Assembly: GCA_030428705.1 (NCBI GenBank)
Contig: JAUIDI010000007.1
Span: 62,001-126,000, forward strand
DNA from: Bacteroidia bacterium
GTDB taxonomy: Bacteria; Bacteroidota; Bacteroidia; Flavobacteriales; Flavobacteriaceae
Length of the DNA: 64,000 bases
Reading direction: 5' to 3'
The stretch's first letter is position 1; the number at the start of each line of letters is the position of its first letter. Both the position numbers and the translations under genes were made by a program. The notes beneath the pieces were generated by a model, which saw only the letters and a list, made by a program, of their open reading frames with translations, did no database searches and was not told the origin of the DNA. Positions 1-8,918 of the stretch are shown in pieces.

Positions 1-1041
1 CATATTCTTGGTAATCAATTCAAATTTACCATCTGCCCGTTTGTTGAACCCTAAAATATATTCATTGATAATATTGGCCTGTTCCTGATTGAGACCTCCA
101 ACGATGAAAGTACGGTTAAACTCCTCAACACCGACTTGTTGCAGTAATTTGGTCGACACCCCTTTGTTCGAATAAACCATATAATCATATTGGGGTTTTG
201 CCCTATCGGGAAGCTCCAATTGTTTACCGTTTATAAAAACATATCCGTCCCGTACTTCTAGCGAATCCCCTGGAAGTCCCACGCACCGTTTTACATAATT
301 CGATTTTTTGTCGATAGGTTTTTTCACGCCCTCTTCCCGTTTGAAAAAAATGCGCACGGTATCTGCCGGCCAACTGAAAACCACGATTTCGTTACGTTTG
401 ATCTTTTTGAACCCCGGAAGCCTAAAATAGGGTATTTGGGGTTTGTTGAGGTAAGAACGTGTTCCCAGTATCGGCAATGTGTCATGCACCATAGGTGCCG
501 CCACTGCTGTCATCGGCGTACGCGCCCCATAATGGAATTTACTAACGAACAAAAGATCTCCGATTCTAAGAGTACGTTCCAAAGATCCCGTCGGTATTAC
601 ATAAGGCTGAATGAAATAGGTATGGACCAATGTGGCCGCGACTATGGCAAAAACAATCGAACTGACCCATTCACCGGCTACGGACCTTGGGTGGAGGCTT
701 CGATTTTCTACATATTTAACGTCGAGCATGTAATTGACATAATAGATATAGAAGCCCAAGGTCAAAATGACCAGCCACGTTTCGAAAAGACTATGCCTGC
801 CGAAACTACGAATGGTCTCTACCCATATCACCGGAAACATCAATAAATTGATAATCGGAATAAACAATAAGATTACCCACCACTTGGGCCGGTTGATGAT
901 CTGCATCAAAACGATGGCGTTGTATATAGGTACAGCTGCTTCCCATGCTTTTCTACCGGCCTTTATGTATAATTTCCAGGTGCCTAGAAAATGGATTACC
1001 TGTATAATCAAAATAAAAAGTATCCAACCCGTTGTGTCCAT
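1..1041 (-). CDS. lepB: Signal peptidase I, N-terminal 347 residues (3' end outside window)
   Basis: Membrane serine protease that removes signal peptides from exported proteins. I translated this from the ATG at 1041 to the left window edge, where it is still open, so the gene is partial. Residues 1-105 form several hydrophobic segments resembling the DUF5684-type membrane domain that precedes the peptidase in Flavobacteriia. A further membrane segment follows near 125-140. The catalytic serine lies in IPTGSLERTLRIGD (S153), and the general base lysine is in NYVKRCVGLPGDSL (K251). The usual Met after the catalytic Ser is Leu here. Family members in this group are about 500-550 residues, so roughly a third is missing. 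It is the last visible gene of the parA-parB-DUF5683-dapB run, 148 bp after dapB; no consensus promoter was seen in that gap. Confidence 0.93.
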   Translation of the reverse strand, partial: MDTTGWILFILIIQVIHFLGTWKLYIKAGRKAWEAAVPIYNAIVLMQIINRPKWWVILLFIPIINLLMFPVIWVETIRSFGRHSLFETWLVILTLGFYIYYVNYMLDVKYVENRSLHPRSVAGEWVSSIVFAIVAATLVHTYFIQPYVIPTGSLERTLRIGDLLFVSKFHYGARTPMTAVAAPMVHDTLPILGTRSYLNKPQIPYFRLPGFKKIKRNEIVVFSWPADTVRIFFKREEGVKKPIDKKSNYVKRCVGLPGDSLEVRDGYVFINGKQLELPDRAKPQYDYMVYSNKGVSTKLLQQVGVEEFNRTFIVGGLNQEQANIINEYILGFNKRADGKFELITKNM

Positions 1042-1189
1042 ATTAACTTATGGTTTTTTTTGCTATCGTTTGATAAGGTGAATCAAGGTTTCAAATGGCA
1101 TTGTCCCGCTAATTTGAAATATTCATAAATGGATATACCGAAAAAACCTTTCGCAATTAAATGTTTTTATCCGTCATATATTGTGCGCG

Positions 1190-1891
1190 TTAACCAAGGT
1201 TTAACACATCTTTCATGGTGAATACGCCCTTTTTCCCGATTATCCACTCAGCTGCGGTAACCGCTCCCAAAGCAAATCCCTGCCGATTATGGGCGGTGTG
1301 CTTTATTTCAATGCTATCGACAATGCTGTTATAAGTTACGGTATGGGTGCCGGGTACCGCTTCGATTCTTTTGGACGTTATTCCAATTTCATTGCGGTCG
1401 CCTTGCCCCAATTTCCAATCATGATAATTTGAATTCTTGATGACTCCATCGGCCAAGGTAATTGCGGTACCGCTCGGGGCATCCAATTTTTGGGTATGAT
1501 GAATTTCTTCCATAGCCACACCATACTGGTCCAGGTTTTTCATCATCTTGGCGAGATAAGTGTTCAGTTCAAAAAATAGGTTCACACCAAGGCTAAAATT
1601 AGAGGCGTAAATAAACGCTCCTTCTTTTTCATGACAAAGTGAAACGGCTTTGTCAAAATCCTTTAACCATCCTGTAGTTCCCGAGATTACCGGAATTCCA
1701 TGTTCAAAACAATTGCTGATATTTCCGAACGCTGCATCGGGCATACTAAAATCTATGGCGACATCCATATTCGAAAAGTCGATTTCCGGGGTATCGACAT
1801 CAATGCGGGCAACAATGTCATGGCCTCTTTCCAAAGCGATCTTTTCGATCATTTTCCCCATTTTTCCATACCCGAACAATGCTATTCTCAT
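1190..1891 (-). CDS. dapB: 4-hydroxy-tetrahydrodipicolinate reductase
   Basis: Reduces hydroxy-tetrahydrodipicolinate with NAD(P)H in the cytoplasmic lysine and meso-diaminopimelate pathway, which supplies the peptidoglycan cross-link. The N-terminus carries the dinucleotide-binding motif FGYGKMGKM (residues 6-14). The substrate and catalytic signature EEIHHTQKLDAPSGTA is at 128-143, with the His pair at 131-132 and Lys135. At 233 residues it is a little shorter than the 270-residue E. coli enzyme, as is common in Bacteroidota. It starts 3 bp downstream of the DUF5683 stop, so the two are probably cotranscribed. Confidence 0.95.
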   Translation of the reverse strand: MRIALFGYGKMGKMIEKIALERGHDIVARIDVDTPEIDFSNMDVAIDFSMPDAAFGNISNCFEHGIPVISGTTGWLKDFDKAVSLCHEKEGAFIYASNFSLGVNLFFELNTYLAKMMKNLDQYGVAMEEIHHTQKLDAPSGTAITLADGVIKNSNYHDWKLGQGDRNEIGITSKRIEAVPGTHTVTYNSIVDSIEIKHTAHNRQGFALGAVTAAEWIIGKKGVFTMKDVLNLG

Positions 1892-1894
1892 ATT

Positions 1895-2575
1895 TTAAAA
1901 TTTGATGACGAAGGCCATCCCGTAACTGGGATTATTACTTATTGGGTCAAGGTCAAGATACGGCTTCATATCAAAACTCAGATCATCATCGACATTGAAC
2001 TGTTTGAGATGTGCATCGACATTGGCATCTACGATATTCAACGCATACATTGCAATGGTAATCAATAACGACAGGTCACGATCTCGTTGGTAGCGTTCCT
2101 GTCCATCTTCGAGCGCGGTTGTCGATAGATCAGGCTCTAAGGGGATAATACCGTCATCGGGATTTCTTCTATCCCAAAATTCGTCATCGGTGAAACCGGC
2201 CTGCCGTCTTTTGAACGCGGTGCGAAACCGATCGTATAGGTCATCATTGTACAGATAGGCATAGACACCAGTTCCGATTACCGCATACACTATCGGGACT
2301 TTCCAATAACGTTTGTTGTAGACTTGACCGAGTCCAGGAAGTACGGCAGAATAAAATGCGGCCTTGCTAGGGGCTAACGGATTGATCGCTTTGCGTTCCA
2401 CAATTATGGAATCTTGGACTACGACCCCTTTTTTCTTGAGGTCTGTCCTCAATGAATCGACCTCCTGATTTTCGGTGGTTTTTTCAGACTCCTGAACATC
2501 TTCTTTCTTGTCTTGAGCGTTTAACGCTATGGCAAAAAAGAGAATGGCAGAGAATATGGATAGGCGCTTACCCAC
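1895..2575 (-). CDS. DUF5683 domain-containing membrane protein
   Basis: Conserved Bacteroidota protein of unknown function. It has an N-terminal signal peptide ending near ALNAQ, an acidic linker, then a core beginning NPLAPSKAAFYSAVLPGLGQ that is typical of DUF5683. Hydrophobic segments follow (VPIVYAVIGTGVYAYL; LLITIAMYALNIVDANVDAHL). The NIVDANVDAHL element near the C-terminus is characteristic of this family. The start codon overlaps the end of parB by 8 bp, which suggests translational coupling. Conserved placement between parB and dapB suggests an envelope role, but the sequence itself does not show a mechanism. Confidence 0.85.
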   Translation of the reverse strand: MGKRLSIFSAILFFAIALNAQDKKEDVQESEKTTENQEVDSLRTDLKKKGVVVQDSIIVERKAINPLAPSKAAFYSAVLPGLGQVYNKRYWKVPIVYAVIGTGVYAYLYNDDLYDRFRTAFKRRQAGFTDDEFWDRRNPDDGIIPLEPDLSTTALEDGQERYQRDRDLSLLITIAMYALNIVDANVDAHLKQFNVDDDLSFDMKPYLDLDPISNNPSYGMAFVIKF

Positions 2576-3467
2576 CTATGATCATTTTTTTGATACGTTG
2601 AAATTCTTCAGGGGAATTGAACGGAATGGCAATTTTTCCTTTCCCCTTTTCCGTAGCATTGACGGCAACCTTCACATCAAGATGTTCCTTCAATTCGTTC
2701 ATCCCTATCTTGGCAAATTCGGGGGTAGATTTGACCCTGTTATTTTTTATAGCGGTGCCCTTGTTTTGATATAGGCGAACGGCCTCTTCCGTGTCACGAA
2801 CGGAAAGATTATCACCGACTATTTTTTCGTAGAGTTTGATTTGGTCTTCCTTTGAATCGATATTGACCAGGGCACGGCCATGGCCCATGCTCACAAAGCC
2901 ATCCCGAATTCCGGTCTGAATGATAGGATCTAACTTCAACAGACGCATATAGTTGGCTATTGTAGAGCGTTTTTTTCCCACACGGTCACTCAATTTTTCC
3001 TGGGTCAGTTCGATTTCATCGATCAAGCGTTGATACGATAATGCAATTTCGATTGGATCAAGGTCTTGGCGTTGTATGTTTTCCACCAAGGCCATTTCCA
3101 ATGATTCTTGATCGTTGGCTATGCGAATGTATGAGGGAATCGTTTTAAGTGCGACCAACTTAGAGGCCCTGTACCTTCTTTCCCCGGATACCAATTGGTA
3201 CTTGTTAAAATCGAGCTTGCGTACCGTGATGGGTTGAATAACTCCCAATTCCCGGATTGAAGTCGCCAATTCTTGAAGTGCCTCGTCATTGAAGTTGGAA
3301 CGTGGCTGAAACGGATTGACCTCGATCGAATCGATATCGAGTTCTACAATATTGCCGACAACCTTATCGGCATTTTTATCGGAAGCTGTTTTAATATCGT
3401 TTTCGGGATCTTTTAAAAGTGCCGAAAGTCCCCTTCCCAGAGCTTGTTTTCGTACTGCCTTCGCCAT
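2568..3467 (-). CDS. parB: Chromosome-partitioning protein ParB
   Basis: CTP-dependent DNA clamp that loads at parS sites and works with ParA in chromosome segregation. The N-terminal segment KQALGRGLSALL is the usual ParA-interacting start. The ParB/Spo0J N domain includes NPFQPR, GERRYRAS (CTP-binding) and ENIQRQDL. A central helix-turn-helix region follows (LTQEKLSDRVGKKRSTIANY), and the basic C-terminal domain is likely the dimerisation part. Length of 299 residues is normal. The start codon directly abuts the parA stop. No convincing parS palindrome was found next to the gene. Confidence 0.96.
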   Translation of the reverse strand: MAKAVRKQALGRGLSALLKDPENDIKTASDKNADKVVGNIVELDIDSIEVNPFQPRSNFNDEALQELATSIRELGVIQPITVRKLDFNKYQLVSGERRYRASKLVALKTIPSYIRIANDQESLEMALVENIQRQDLDPIEIALSYQRLIDEIELTQEKLSDRVGKKRSTIANYMRLLKLDPIIQTGIRDGFVSMGHGRALVNIDSKEDQIKLYEKIVGDNLSVRDTEEAVRLYQNKGTAIKNNRVKSTPEFAKIGMNELKEHLDVKVAVNATEKGKGKIAIPFNSPEEFQRIKKMIIGG

Positions 3468-4241
3468 CTATACCGCCTGTTTGTTTTTCTGCACCACTTC
3501 ATTGGCCATGTTCAGATAATTGGCCGCTCCTTTACTACTCGCATCGTATTTGATTATGGTCTCACCGTAACTAGGGGCTTCGCTCAGGCGCACGTTTCGC
3601 TGTATGATCGTATCAAAGACCATATCGCCGAAATGTTTGCGTACTTCTTGAACGACCTGGTTCGAAAGACGTAACCTTGAATCGTACATTGTAAGCAGCA
3701 TACCTTCGATATCGAGATCAGGGTTGTGTATTTTTTGTATACTTTTTATGGTGTTCAATAGCTTGCCCAGACCTTCCAAGGCAAAATACTCACATTGTAT
3801 AGGTATGATTACCGAATCTGCCGCGGTAAGGGCGTTCAAGGTCAATAGCCCCAACGAGGGGGCACAATCGATAAGGATATAGTCATAGGCATCCCTTAAT
3901 TCGGCGATGGCCTTTTTCATCATATACTCCCGTTCATCTTTATCGACCAATTCGATTTCTATGGCGACCAGATCAATGTGTGAGGGAATCAAATCTACAT
4001 TCGGTGATTCTGTCTTCAAAATCGTTTCGGGGGCATTTTTAGAATGTTCGACCAACTGATAAGTGCCTATTTCTATACTTTCCACATCGATTCCCAAACC
4101 TGATGTAGCATTGGCCTGTGGGTCGGCATCTATCAATAACACCTTTTTTTCCAATACGCCCAACGCAGCTGCCAGGTTTACCGTAGTTGTGGTTTTTCCG
4201 ACTCCTCCCTTTTGATTTGCTATAGCAATGATCTTGCCCAT
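3468..4241 (-). CDS. parA: Chromosome-partitioning ATPase ParA (Soj)
   Basis: Walker-type ATPase that binds DNA non-specifically and positions ParB-parS complexes on the nucleoid. The deviant Walker A motif KGGVGKTT is at residues 11-18, the switch region LLIDADPQANAT follows, and the Walker B-like LIDCAPSLGLLTLNAL is central. At 257 residues it is a chromosomal Soj-type ParA without an N-terminal DNA-binding extension. It is the first gene of a minus-strand run leading through parB, DUF5683, dapB and lepB. The 176 bp upstream (4242-4417) hold its likely promoter; a TAAAAATA (plus-strand) box at 4262-4269 is the best but weak -7 candidate. Confidence 0.97.
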   Translation of the reverse strand: MGKIIAIANQKGGVGKTTTTVNLAAALGVLEKKVLLIDADPQANATSGLGIDVESIEIGTYQLVEHSKNAPETILKTESPNVDLIPSHIDLVAIEIELVDKDEREYMMKKAIAELRDAYDYILIDCAPSLGLLTLNALTAADSVIIPIQCEYFALEGLGKLLNTIKSIQKIHNPDLDIEGMLLTMYDSRLRLSNQVVQEVRKHFGDMVFDTIIQRNVRLSEAPSYGETIIKYDASSKGAANYLNMANEVVQKNKQAV

Positions 4242-4417
4242 TCTTGTCGTAAGTTAGGGGGTAAAAATACGATTATTTGTGATGCAAGGGAAACCATTTT
4301 GTTAACACAAGGTGAATAACTTATGGTTGCGGCGTTAAATAAAGTTAAAGTTGACGGTCACTTCGGAAAAGTTCGTTCTACCGTTTGTTTTTTGGATTGC
4401 GGTCTATAATTTCAACA

Positions 4418-4750
4418 TCAATCTTTTTGTTCAAGATCTAGGCTATCCTCGTATTCGATCAGGTATATTTCTTCGTTTTTCTTTTTGAGGTAATATTCCT
4501 CGCGACCAAATTTTTCCAATTCTTTTTCATCGGAAAGTTTCTCGATGATCTTTTTGTCCTTCGCAATTTCATTACGGAGAAATTCCTGTTGTTTTTCCAA
4601 AGTCTTGATCTGCTTTCTCAACTCCAAGTGGATCAACAGTGAATTGGTGTCGAAAAACACCATCCAGATAACAAAAGCGGTCAATACCAACATGTAAACA
4701 TTAGTTGCCAGACCGAACCACTTTTTCTTCTTTAAATCGTTCAACGCCAT
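4418..4750 (-). CDS. Septum formation initiator, DivIC/FtsB-like
   Basis: Small bitopic division protein expected to bridge FtsL/FtsQ-type partners at the septum. A short basic cytoplasmic tail (LKKKKW) leads into one membrane helix around residues 15-33, then a coiled coil (about 38-75, rich in E, K and L heptads), and a short C-terminal segment with the family pattern ELEKFGREEYYLKKKNEE. Length of 110 residues fits the family. It follows udk by 6 bp on the same strand, so the two genes are likely cotranscribed. The exact FtsB versus DivIC label cannot be settled from sequence alone. Confidence 0.88.
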   Translation of the reverse strand: MALNDLKKKKWFGLATNVYMLVLTAFVIWMVFFDTNSLLIHLELRKQIKTLEKQQEFLRNEIAKDKKIIEKLSDEKELEKFGREEYYLKKKNEEIYLIEYEDSLDLEQKD

Positions 4751-4756
4751 ATTCGC

Positions 4757-5365
4757 TTATGTCAATTTATCGTTGATGATGGTACGTACAATATCAACAG
4801 CGACCGTATTGTATTTATTGTTCGGAATGATAACATCGGCATATTCTTTTGTGGGCTCTATAAACTGTTCGTGCATGGGTTTGATATTCTTTTGATAGCT
4901 TTCAAGGGTTTCGTTCAAGTCCCAACCACGTTCGTTAATATCCCTTTTTAGTCTACGGATAAGCCGCTCATCGGAATCGGCATGTACAAAAATCTTGATG
5001 TCGAACATATCGCGAATCTTGGCATTCGCCAAAATCAAAATACCCTCGACGATCATTACTTTGGTCGGATGGGTAGGAATTGTTTTTTCGGTTCGGTTAC
5101 ATTCCAAAAAGGAGTAAATGGGCTGTTCGATAGATTGCCCCTGACGCAAAAGGCCCAGATGTTCTTCCAATAATTTAAAATCGATTGATTGTGGGTGGTC
5201 AAAATTGGTTTTTCTGCGTTCTTCCAAAGAAAGATGCGAAAGGTCGTTATAATAAGAATCCTGGGAAATAACACCAACTTCTCCTACCGGGAGTTCATCG
5301 ATTATCTGGTTGACCACTGTTGTTTTTCCACAGCCTGTGCCTCCCGCAATTCCTATAATCAGCAT
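4757..5365 (-). CDS. udk: Uridine kinase
   Basis: Phosphorylates uridine and cytidine in pyrimidine salvage in the cytoplasm. The P-loop GIAGGTGCGKTTVV is at residues 5-18. The nucleoside-binding stretch SQDSYYNDL, the motif FDHPQSIDF and the later RRLKRDINERGWD lid-type segment are all present. Length of 202 residues matches the family. The start is the ATG at 5365. A TACTTTTG -7 box (5381-5388, minus strand) lies 15 bp upstream of it. Confidence 0.95.
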   Translation of the reverse strand: MLIIGIAGGTGCGKTTVVNQIIDELPVGEVGVISQDSYYNDLSHLSLEERRKTNFDHPQSIDFKLLEEHLGLLRQGQSIEQPIYSFLECNRTEKTIPTHPTKVMIVEGILILANAKIRDMFDIKIFVHADSDERLIRRLKRDINERGWDLNETLESYQKNIKPMHEQFIEPTKEYADVIIPNNKYNTVAVDIVRTIINDKLT

Positions 5366-5380
5366 CCTCTAAAATTTTAT

Positions 5381-5388
5381 CAAAAGTA
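5381..5388 (-). promoter_or_regulatory. Putative -7 element for udk
   Basis: On the minus strand this reads TACTTTTG, matching the Bacteroidota -7 consensus TAnnTTTG. It lies 15 bp from the udk start. No TTG was found at the proper -33 distance, so confidence is limited. Confidence 0.4.
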
Positions 5389-5555
5389 CATATTTGCCAA
5401 AAGAAATAAGACCACTTCTCTTTTAGAGTCATGATTTAAGGCTAATTTTATGGTTGTTCGAAACCACAATTTACAATTTTGGCTTCGGTTCCTGAGGTTG
5501 GTTTCTTGAAGTATCGCTAAGAACGGGGGGGTACAATTTATCCATCTATTTCGTT

Positions 5556-5584
5556 TTGGTTACCGATCGCTATACCTACTTTTG
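5556..5584 (+). promoter_or_regulatory. Bacteroidota sigma-ABfr-type promoter, likely leaderless
   Basis: TTG at 5556-5558 is followed after 18 bp by TACTTTTG at 5577-5584, an excellent match to the TTG / TAnnTTTG promoter of Bacteroidota. Only 4 bp separate the -7 box from the ATG at 5589. Transcription would be expected to begin at or next to the start codon, giving a leaderless mRNA. Confidence 0.7.
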
Positions 5585-5588
5585 CCGA

Positions 5589-6806
5589 ATGCAAAACGAA
5601 AACACGAAACCCAATTTTGAATTCGTTGCCTTAATGGCCGCTTTAATGTCCATCGTGGCATTGGCCATTGATGCCATTTTACCGGCGATTTCCCATATCG
5701 GAATTTCGATAAACAGTCTTGATCCGACCGACAATCAGTTATTGATTACCATGATTTTTTTGGGCCTTGGAGTAGGTCAACTTTTTTTCGGCCCCTTGTC
5801 GGATAGTTTCGGACGCAAACCTATTGTTTACTCCGGTTTCATACTCTTTACACTCGCCAGTGTTATATGTTTATATGCACCTTCGTTGGAGGTTATGATT
5901 ATCGGCCGCGTTTTGCAAGGTATTGGCCTCTCTGCACCTAGGACCATGTCGATTTCGATAATTCGCGACACTTATAAAGGTGATTATATGGCACGTGTAA
6001 TGTCTTTTGTGACCGCGTTTTTTATCTTGATACCCGTAGTGGCGCCCGCTATCGGTAAATGGATTATGGATGGCTTTGGATGGGAAGGAATTTTTTACAT
6101 GCAATTATTTTTTGCACTTATTGTGGGTATTTGGTTTTGGAAAAGGCAGATGGAAACCCTCAAGCCGGAATATAAGATTCCATTTTCGGGAAGTGTTTTT
6201 GTCAACGGATTGATTGAATTTTTAAAATATCGGGAAACCGTCGCCTTTACTTTTATTTCCGGATTTGTTACCGGGGCGTTCTTGGTCTATCTCAGTGCCT
6301 CACAACATGTGTTTGAAGATCAATATGGACTCCCGGATCAGTTTCCCTATATTTTTGCGGGCTTGGCCATTTCCATTGGTCTTTCGACTTTTTTGAACGG
6401 TACATTGGTGCTACGGTTCGGAATGCGAAAATTGTCCCTGATGGCACTTTCGGCCTTTTGCTTGATCGCCCTGTTATATGTAGGTGTCTTTTGGGGCAAA
6501 CCAAACCCGAACGTACCGGTCTTGGTCTCATTTTTATCCGTTCAGTTCTTTTGTTTGGGATTTTTATGGGGTAACTTTCGCTCGATAGCCATGGAACCTA
6601 TCGGGCATATTGCGGGAATCGGAGCGGCCATCAACGGTTTTGTTTCTACCGTACTTGCCGTACCCATTGCCAATTACATCGGAAGCTTTGTTCAAGATAC
6701 TGTATGGCCCTTGTTTGTTGGGCTGGCTATCTGTGGCTTGATCTCATTACTGATATTCGTAGCATTTAGCAAACGTCCCTTGCTGGCCAGAAGGGTATTG
6801 CGATGA
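5589..6806 (+). CDS. Bcr/CflA-type MFS drug-resistance transporter
   Basis: Inner-membrane major facilitator with about 12 hydrophobic segments, resembling the Bcr/CflA drug:proton antiporters. The loop 2-3 signature FGPLSDSFGRKP and the motif RVLQGIGLSAPRTMSISIIRD are typical of this subfamily. I choose the ATG at 5589 (MQNENTKPNF, 405 residues) rather than an upstream TTG at 5556, because that TTG forms part of the promoter and the upstream residues are not hydrophobic or conserved-looking. Substrate cannot be told from sequence. The gene stands alone, converging on acs with 109 bp between their stops. Confidence 0.88.
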   Translation: MQNENTKPNFEFVALMAALMSIVALAIDAILPAISHIGISINSLDPTDNQLLITMIFLGLGVGQLFFGPLSDSFGRKPIVYSGFILFTLASVICLYAPSLEVMIIGRVLQGIGLSAPRTMSISIIRDTYKGDYMARVMSFVTAFFILIPVVAPAIGKWIMDGFGWEGIFYMQLFFALIVGIWFWKRQMETLKPEYKIPFSGSVFVNGLIEFLKYRETVAFTFISGFVTGAFLVYLSASQHVFEDQYGLPDQFPYIFAGLAISIGLSTFLNGTLVLRFGMRKLSLMALSAFCLIALLYVGVFWGKPNPNVPVLVSFLSVQFFCLGFLWGNFRSIAMEPIGHIAGIGAAINGFVSTVLAVPIANYIGSFVQDTVWPLFVGLAICGLISLLIFVAFSKRPLLARRVLR

Positions 6807-6915
6807 GGTTGTTTCGAATACAGCGATTATATTGACCCCGACCGTTTTTCAATAATTCGATATGATAAAGGTATCACGCAGAAGCAGAATGCCAATTCAA
6901 TCAGACCTACGTTGT

Positions 6916-8823
6916 CTAAAGTGCATTGTCCATAATTTCCTTGACGACTTCAGGGTTCAACAGCGTACTAGTGTCCCCTAGATTGGATGTGTCCTTTGAG
7001 GCTATTTTTCTCAAAATACGCCTCATAATCTTTCCACTTCGTGTTTTTGGAAGTCCCGGTACAAATTGGATTTTATCGAGCTTTGCGATTGGGCCGATCT
7101 GTTCAGTTATCTGCTGGTTAATTTCTTTACGGAGGTTTTCGCGATCTCGACTTTCACCGGTTTCCTTTAAAATAACATAGCCGTATAACGCATTCCCTTT
7201 AACATCATGCGGGAAACCGACAATGGCACTCTCGGCCACCGCCGGATGTTCGTTGATGGAATCCTCTATCGGGGCAGTTCCTAAATTATGCCCTGAGACA
7301 ATTATCACATCATCGACACGCCCCGTTATTCTATAATAACCCACGGCATCCCTTAGCGCACCATCTCCGGTAAAGTACATATCCTTGTAGGCCGAGAAAT
7401 AGGTGTCTCGATAACGGTCATGGTCGCCCCAGATCGTTCGGGCAATCGATGGCCACGGAAATTTGATGCACAATCGGCCCGAGACCTGATTGCCTTTTAT
7501 TTCCTTACCCTCTTCATCCATTAAAGCGGGTTGCACCCCAATAAACGGCAAAGTTGCATAGGTTGGTGTCGTTGGTGTTACATACGGAATGGGCGTAATC
7601 ATCATTCCCCCAGTTTCGGTCTGCCACCAGGTATCTATTATCGGACTATGCTTTTTACCAATATTGTTGTTGTACCAATGCCAAGCTTCCTCGTTGATAG
7701 GCTCGCCTACTGAACCTAGTACTTTTAGGCTTGACAGGTCGTATTTTTCCACGAAATCCAAATTTTCCTTGGCCAGGGCACGGATGGCCGTCGGGGCGGT
7801 ATAAAACTGGTTCACCTTATGTTTTTCGACCACTTCCCAAAAACGTCCATAATCGGGGTAGGAGGGCACCCCCTCGAACATTACAGTGGTGGCCCCATTG
7901 GCCAAAGGCCCATAGACGATGTATGAGTGCCCGGTAATCCACCCAATGTCGGCGGTACACCAATAGATGTCATTTTCCCTATATTGAAAGGCATTTTTGA
8001 AGGTGTATGCGGTATATACCATGTAGCCTCCAGTGGTGTGAACCATACCTTTTGGCTTTCCGGTCGATCCCGAGGTGTAAAGAATAAAGAGTGGGTCTTC
8101 GGCATCCATAATCTCGGCCACGCAGTCGGCATAGGCATCATCCAATAAAGGTTGGATCCATTGATCCCTGCCTTCTTTCATATCGACATCGCTATCGATA
8201 CGTTTGACGACCAAAACGTTCTCCACGCCGGGGCAATCTTCCAAGGCCTTATCGACGATTCCCTTTAAGTCGATGGATTTTCCACCACGGTACGAACCAT
8301 CGGAGGTCAAGACCAATTTGCAATCAGAATCGTTGATCCGGGTGGCAAGCGCATTTGCCGAGAATCCGGCGAACACTACAGAATGTATCGCTCCGATACG
8401 GGCGCAGGCCAATAACGAAATTGCCAGTTCGGGAATCATGGGGAGGTAAATACAAACTCGGTCCCCTTTTTTGATACCCTGTTCTTTCAGCACATTGGCC
8501 ATTCGGCACACACGTTCGTGTAATTGACGATACGTAATATGCTGCGCTTCTTCATTCGGGTCATTGGGCTCGAAAAGAATAGCGGTCTTTTCCCCTCGGG
8601 TAGGCAAGTGCCGATCAATGCAGTTTTCCGTGATATTGAGTTTCGCCCCTTCGAACCATTTGATCTCGGGTTTTGAGAAATCCCAACTTAACACATTATC
8701 CCATTTTTTTCGCCATACGAAATGTTCCTCGGCAATCTCTTCCCAGAAACCTTCAGGGTTTCGAACCGATTTACGATAAACTTGATAGTACTCTTCTAAA
8801 TGTTTAATGTGATAATTACTCAT
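6916..8823 (-). CDS. acs: Acetyl-CoA synthetase (AMP-forming)
   Basis: Converts acetate, ATP and CoA to acetyl-CoA through an acetyl-adenylate in the cytoplasm. The full-length 635-residue protein has the AMP-binding P-loop-like motif YTSGSTGKPKG, the DTWWQTETGG motif of acetyl-CoA synthetases, the hinge region TGRVDDVI, and the C-terminal KTRSGKIMRR, whose lysine is the residue that Pat/Sir2 systems acetylate in related enzymes. It lies downstream of the SSS symporter and DUF4212 genes on the same strand. This suggests an acetate uptake and activation unit. The 95-bp gap upstream contains a 14-bp palindrome. Confidence 0.97.
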   Translation of the reverse strand: MSNYHIKHLEEYYQVYRKSVRNPEGFWEEIAEEHFVWRKKWDNVLSWDFSKPEIKWFEGAKLNITENCIDRHLPTRGEKTAILFEPNDPNEEAQHITYRQLHERVCRMANVLKEQGIKKGDRVCIYLPMIPELAISLLACARIGAIHSVVFAGFSANALATRINDSDCKLVLTSDGSYRGGKSIDLKGIVDKALEDCPGVENVLVVKRIDSDVDMKEGRDQWIQPLLDDAYADCVAEIMDAEDPLFILYTSGSTGKPKGMVHTTGGYMVYTAYTFKNAFQYRENDIYWCTADIGWITGHSYIVYGPLANGATTVMFEGVPSYPDYGRFWEVVEKHKVNQFYTAPTAIRALAKENLDFVEKYDLSSLKVLGSVGEPINEEAWHWYNNNIGKKHSPIIDTWWQTETGGMMITPIPYVTPTTPTYATLPFIGVQPALMDEEGKEIKGNQVSGRLCIKFPWPSIARTIWGDHDRYRDTYFSAYKDMYFTGDGALRDAVGYYRITGRVDDVIIVSGHNLGTAPIEDSINEHPAVAESAIVGFPHDVKGNALYGYVILKETGESRDRENLRKEINQQITEQIGPIAKLDKIQFVPGLPKTRSGKIMRRILRKIASKDTSNLGDTSTLLNPEVVKEIMDNAL

Positions 8824-8856
8824 GAAACTATGTTGCTTGAAGTTGGGTTAATTGCT

Positions 8857-8870
8857 AAGTACGCGTACTT
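8857..8870. promoter_or_regulatory. Perfect 14-bp palindrome upstream of acs
   Basis: AAGTACGCGTACTT is a perfect inverted repeat in the 95-bp gap between the symporter stop and the acs start, 33 bp from the acs ATG. It could be an operator for a dimeric regulator controlling acs separately. No regulator in the window can be tied to it. Confidence 0.35.
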
Positions 8871-8918
8871 TATTGCAGTTTTAAATTTAACGAAAATCAT
8901 TGAATTGGGAAACAATAG

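Noticed and set aside
436-1081. Plus-strand reading frames near the left edge
   Set aside because: They are shadows of lepB on the minus strand, which shows signal peptidase motifs and membrane segments.
1239-1247. TTATCCACT resembling a DnaA box
   Set aside because: Single copy with one mismatch inside dapB; no cluster of boxes, AT-rich unwinding element or dnaA gene nearby, so no evidence for an origin despite parAB.
6807-6915. Gap between the converging MFS and acs genes as terminator or RNA gene
   Set aside because: No stable hairpin with T-tract and no recognisable RNA could be seen in the 109 bp.
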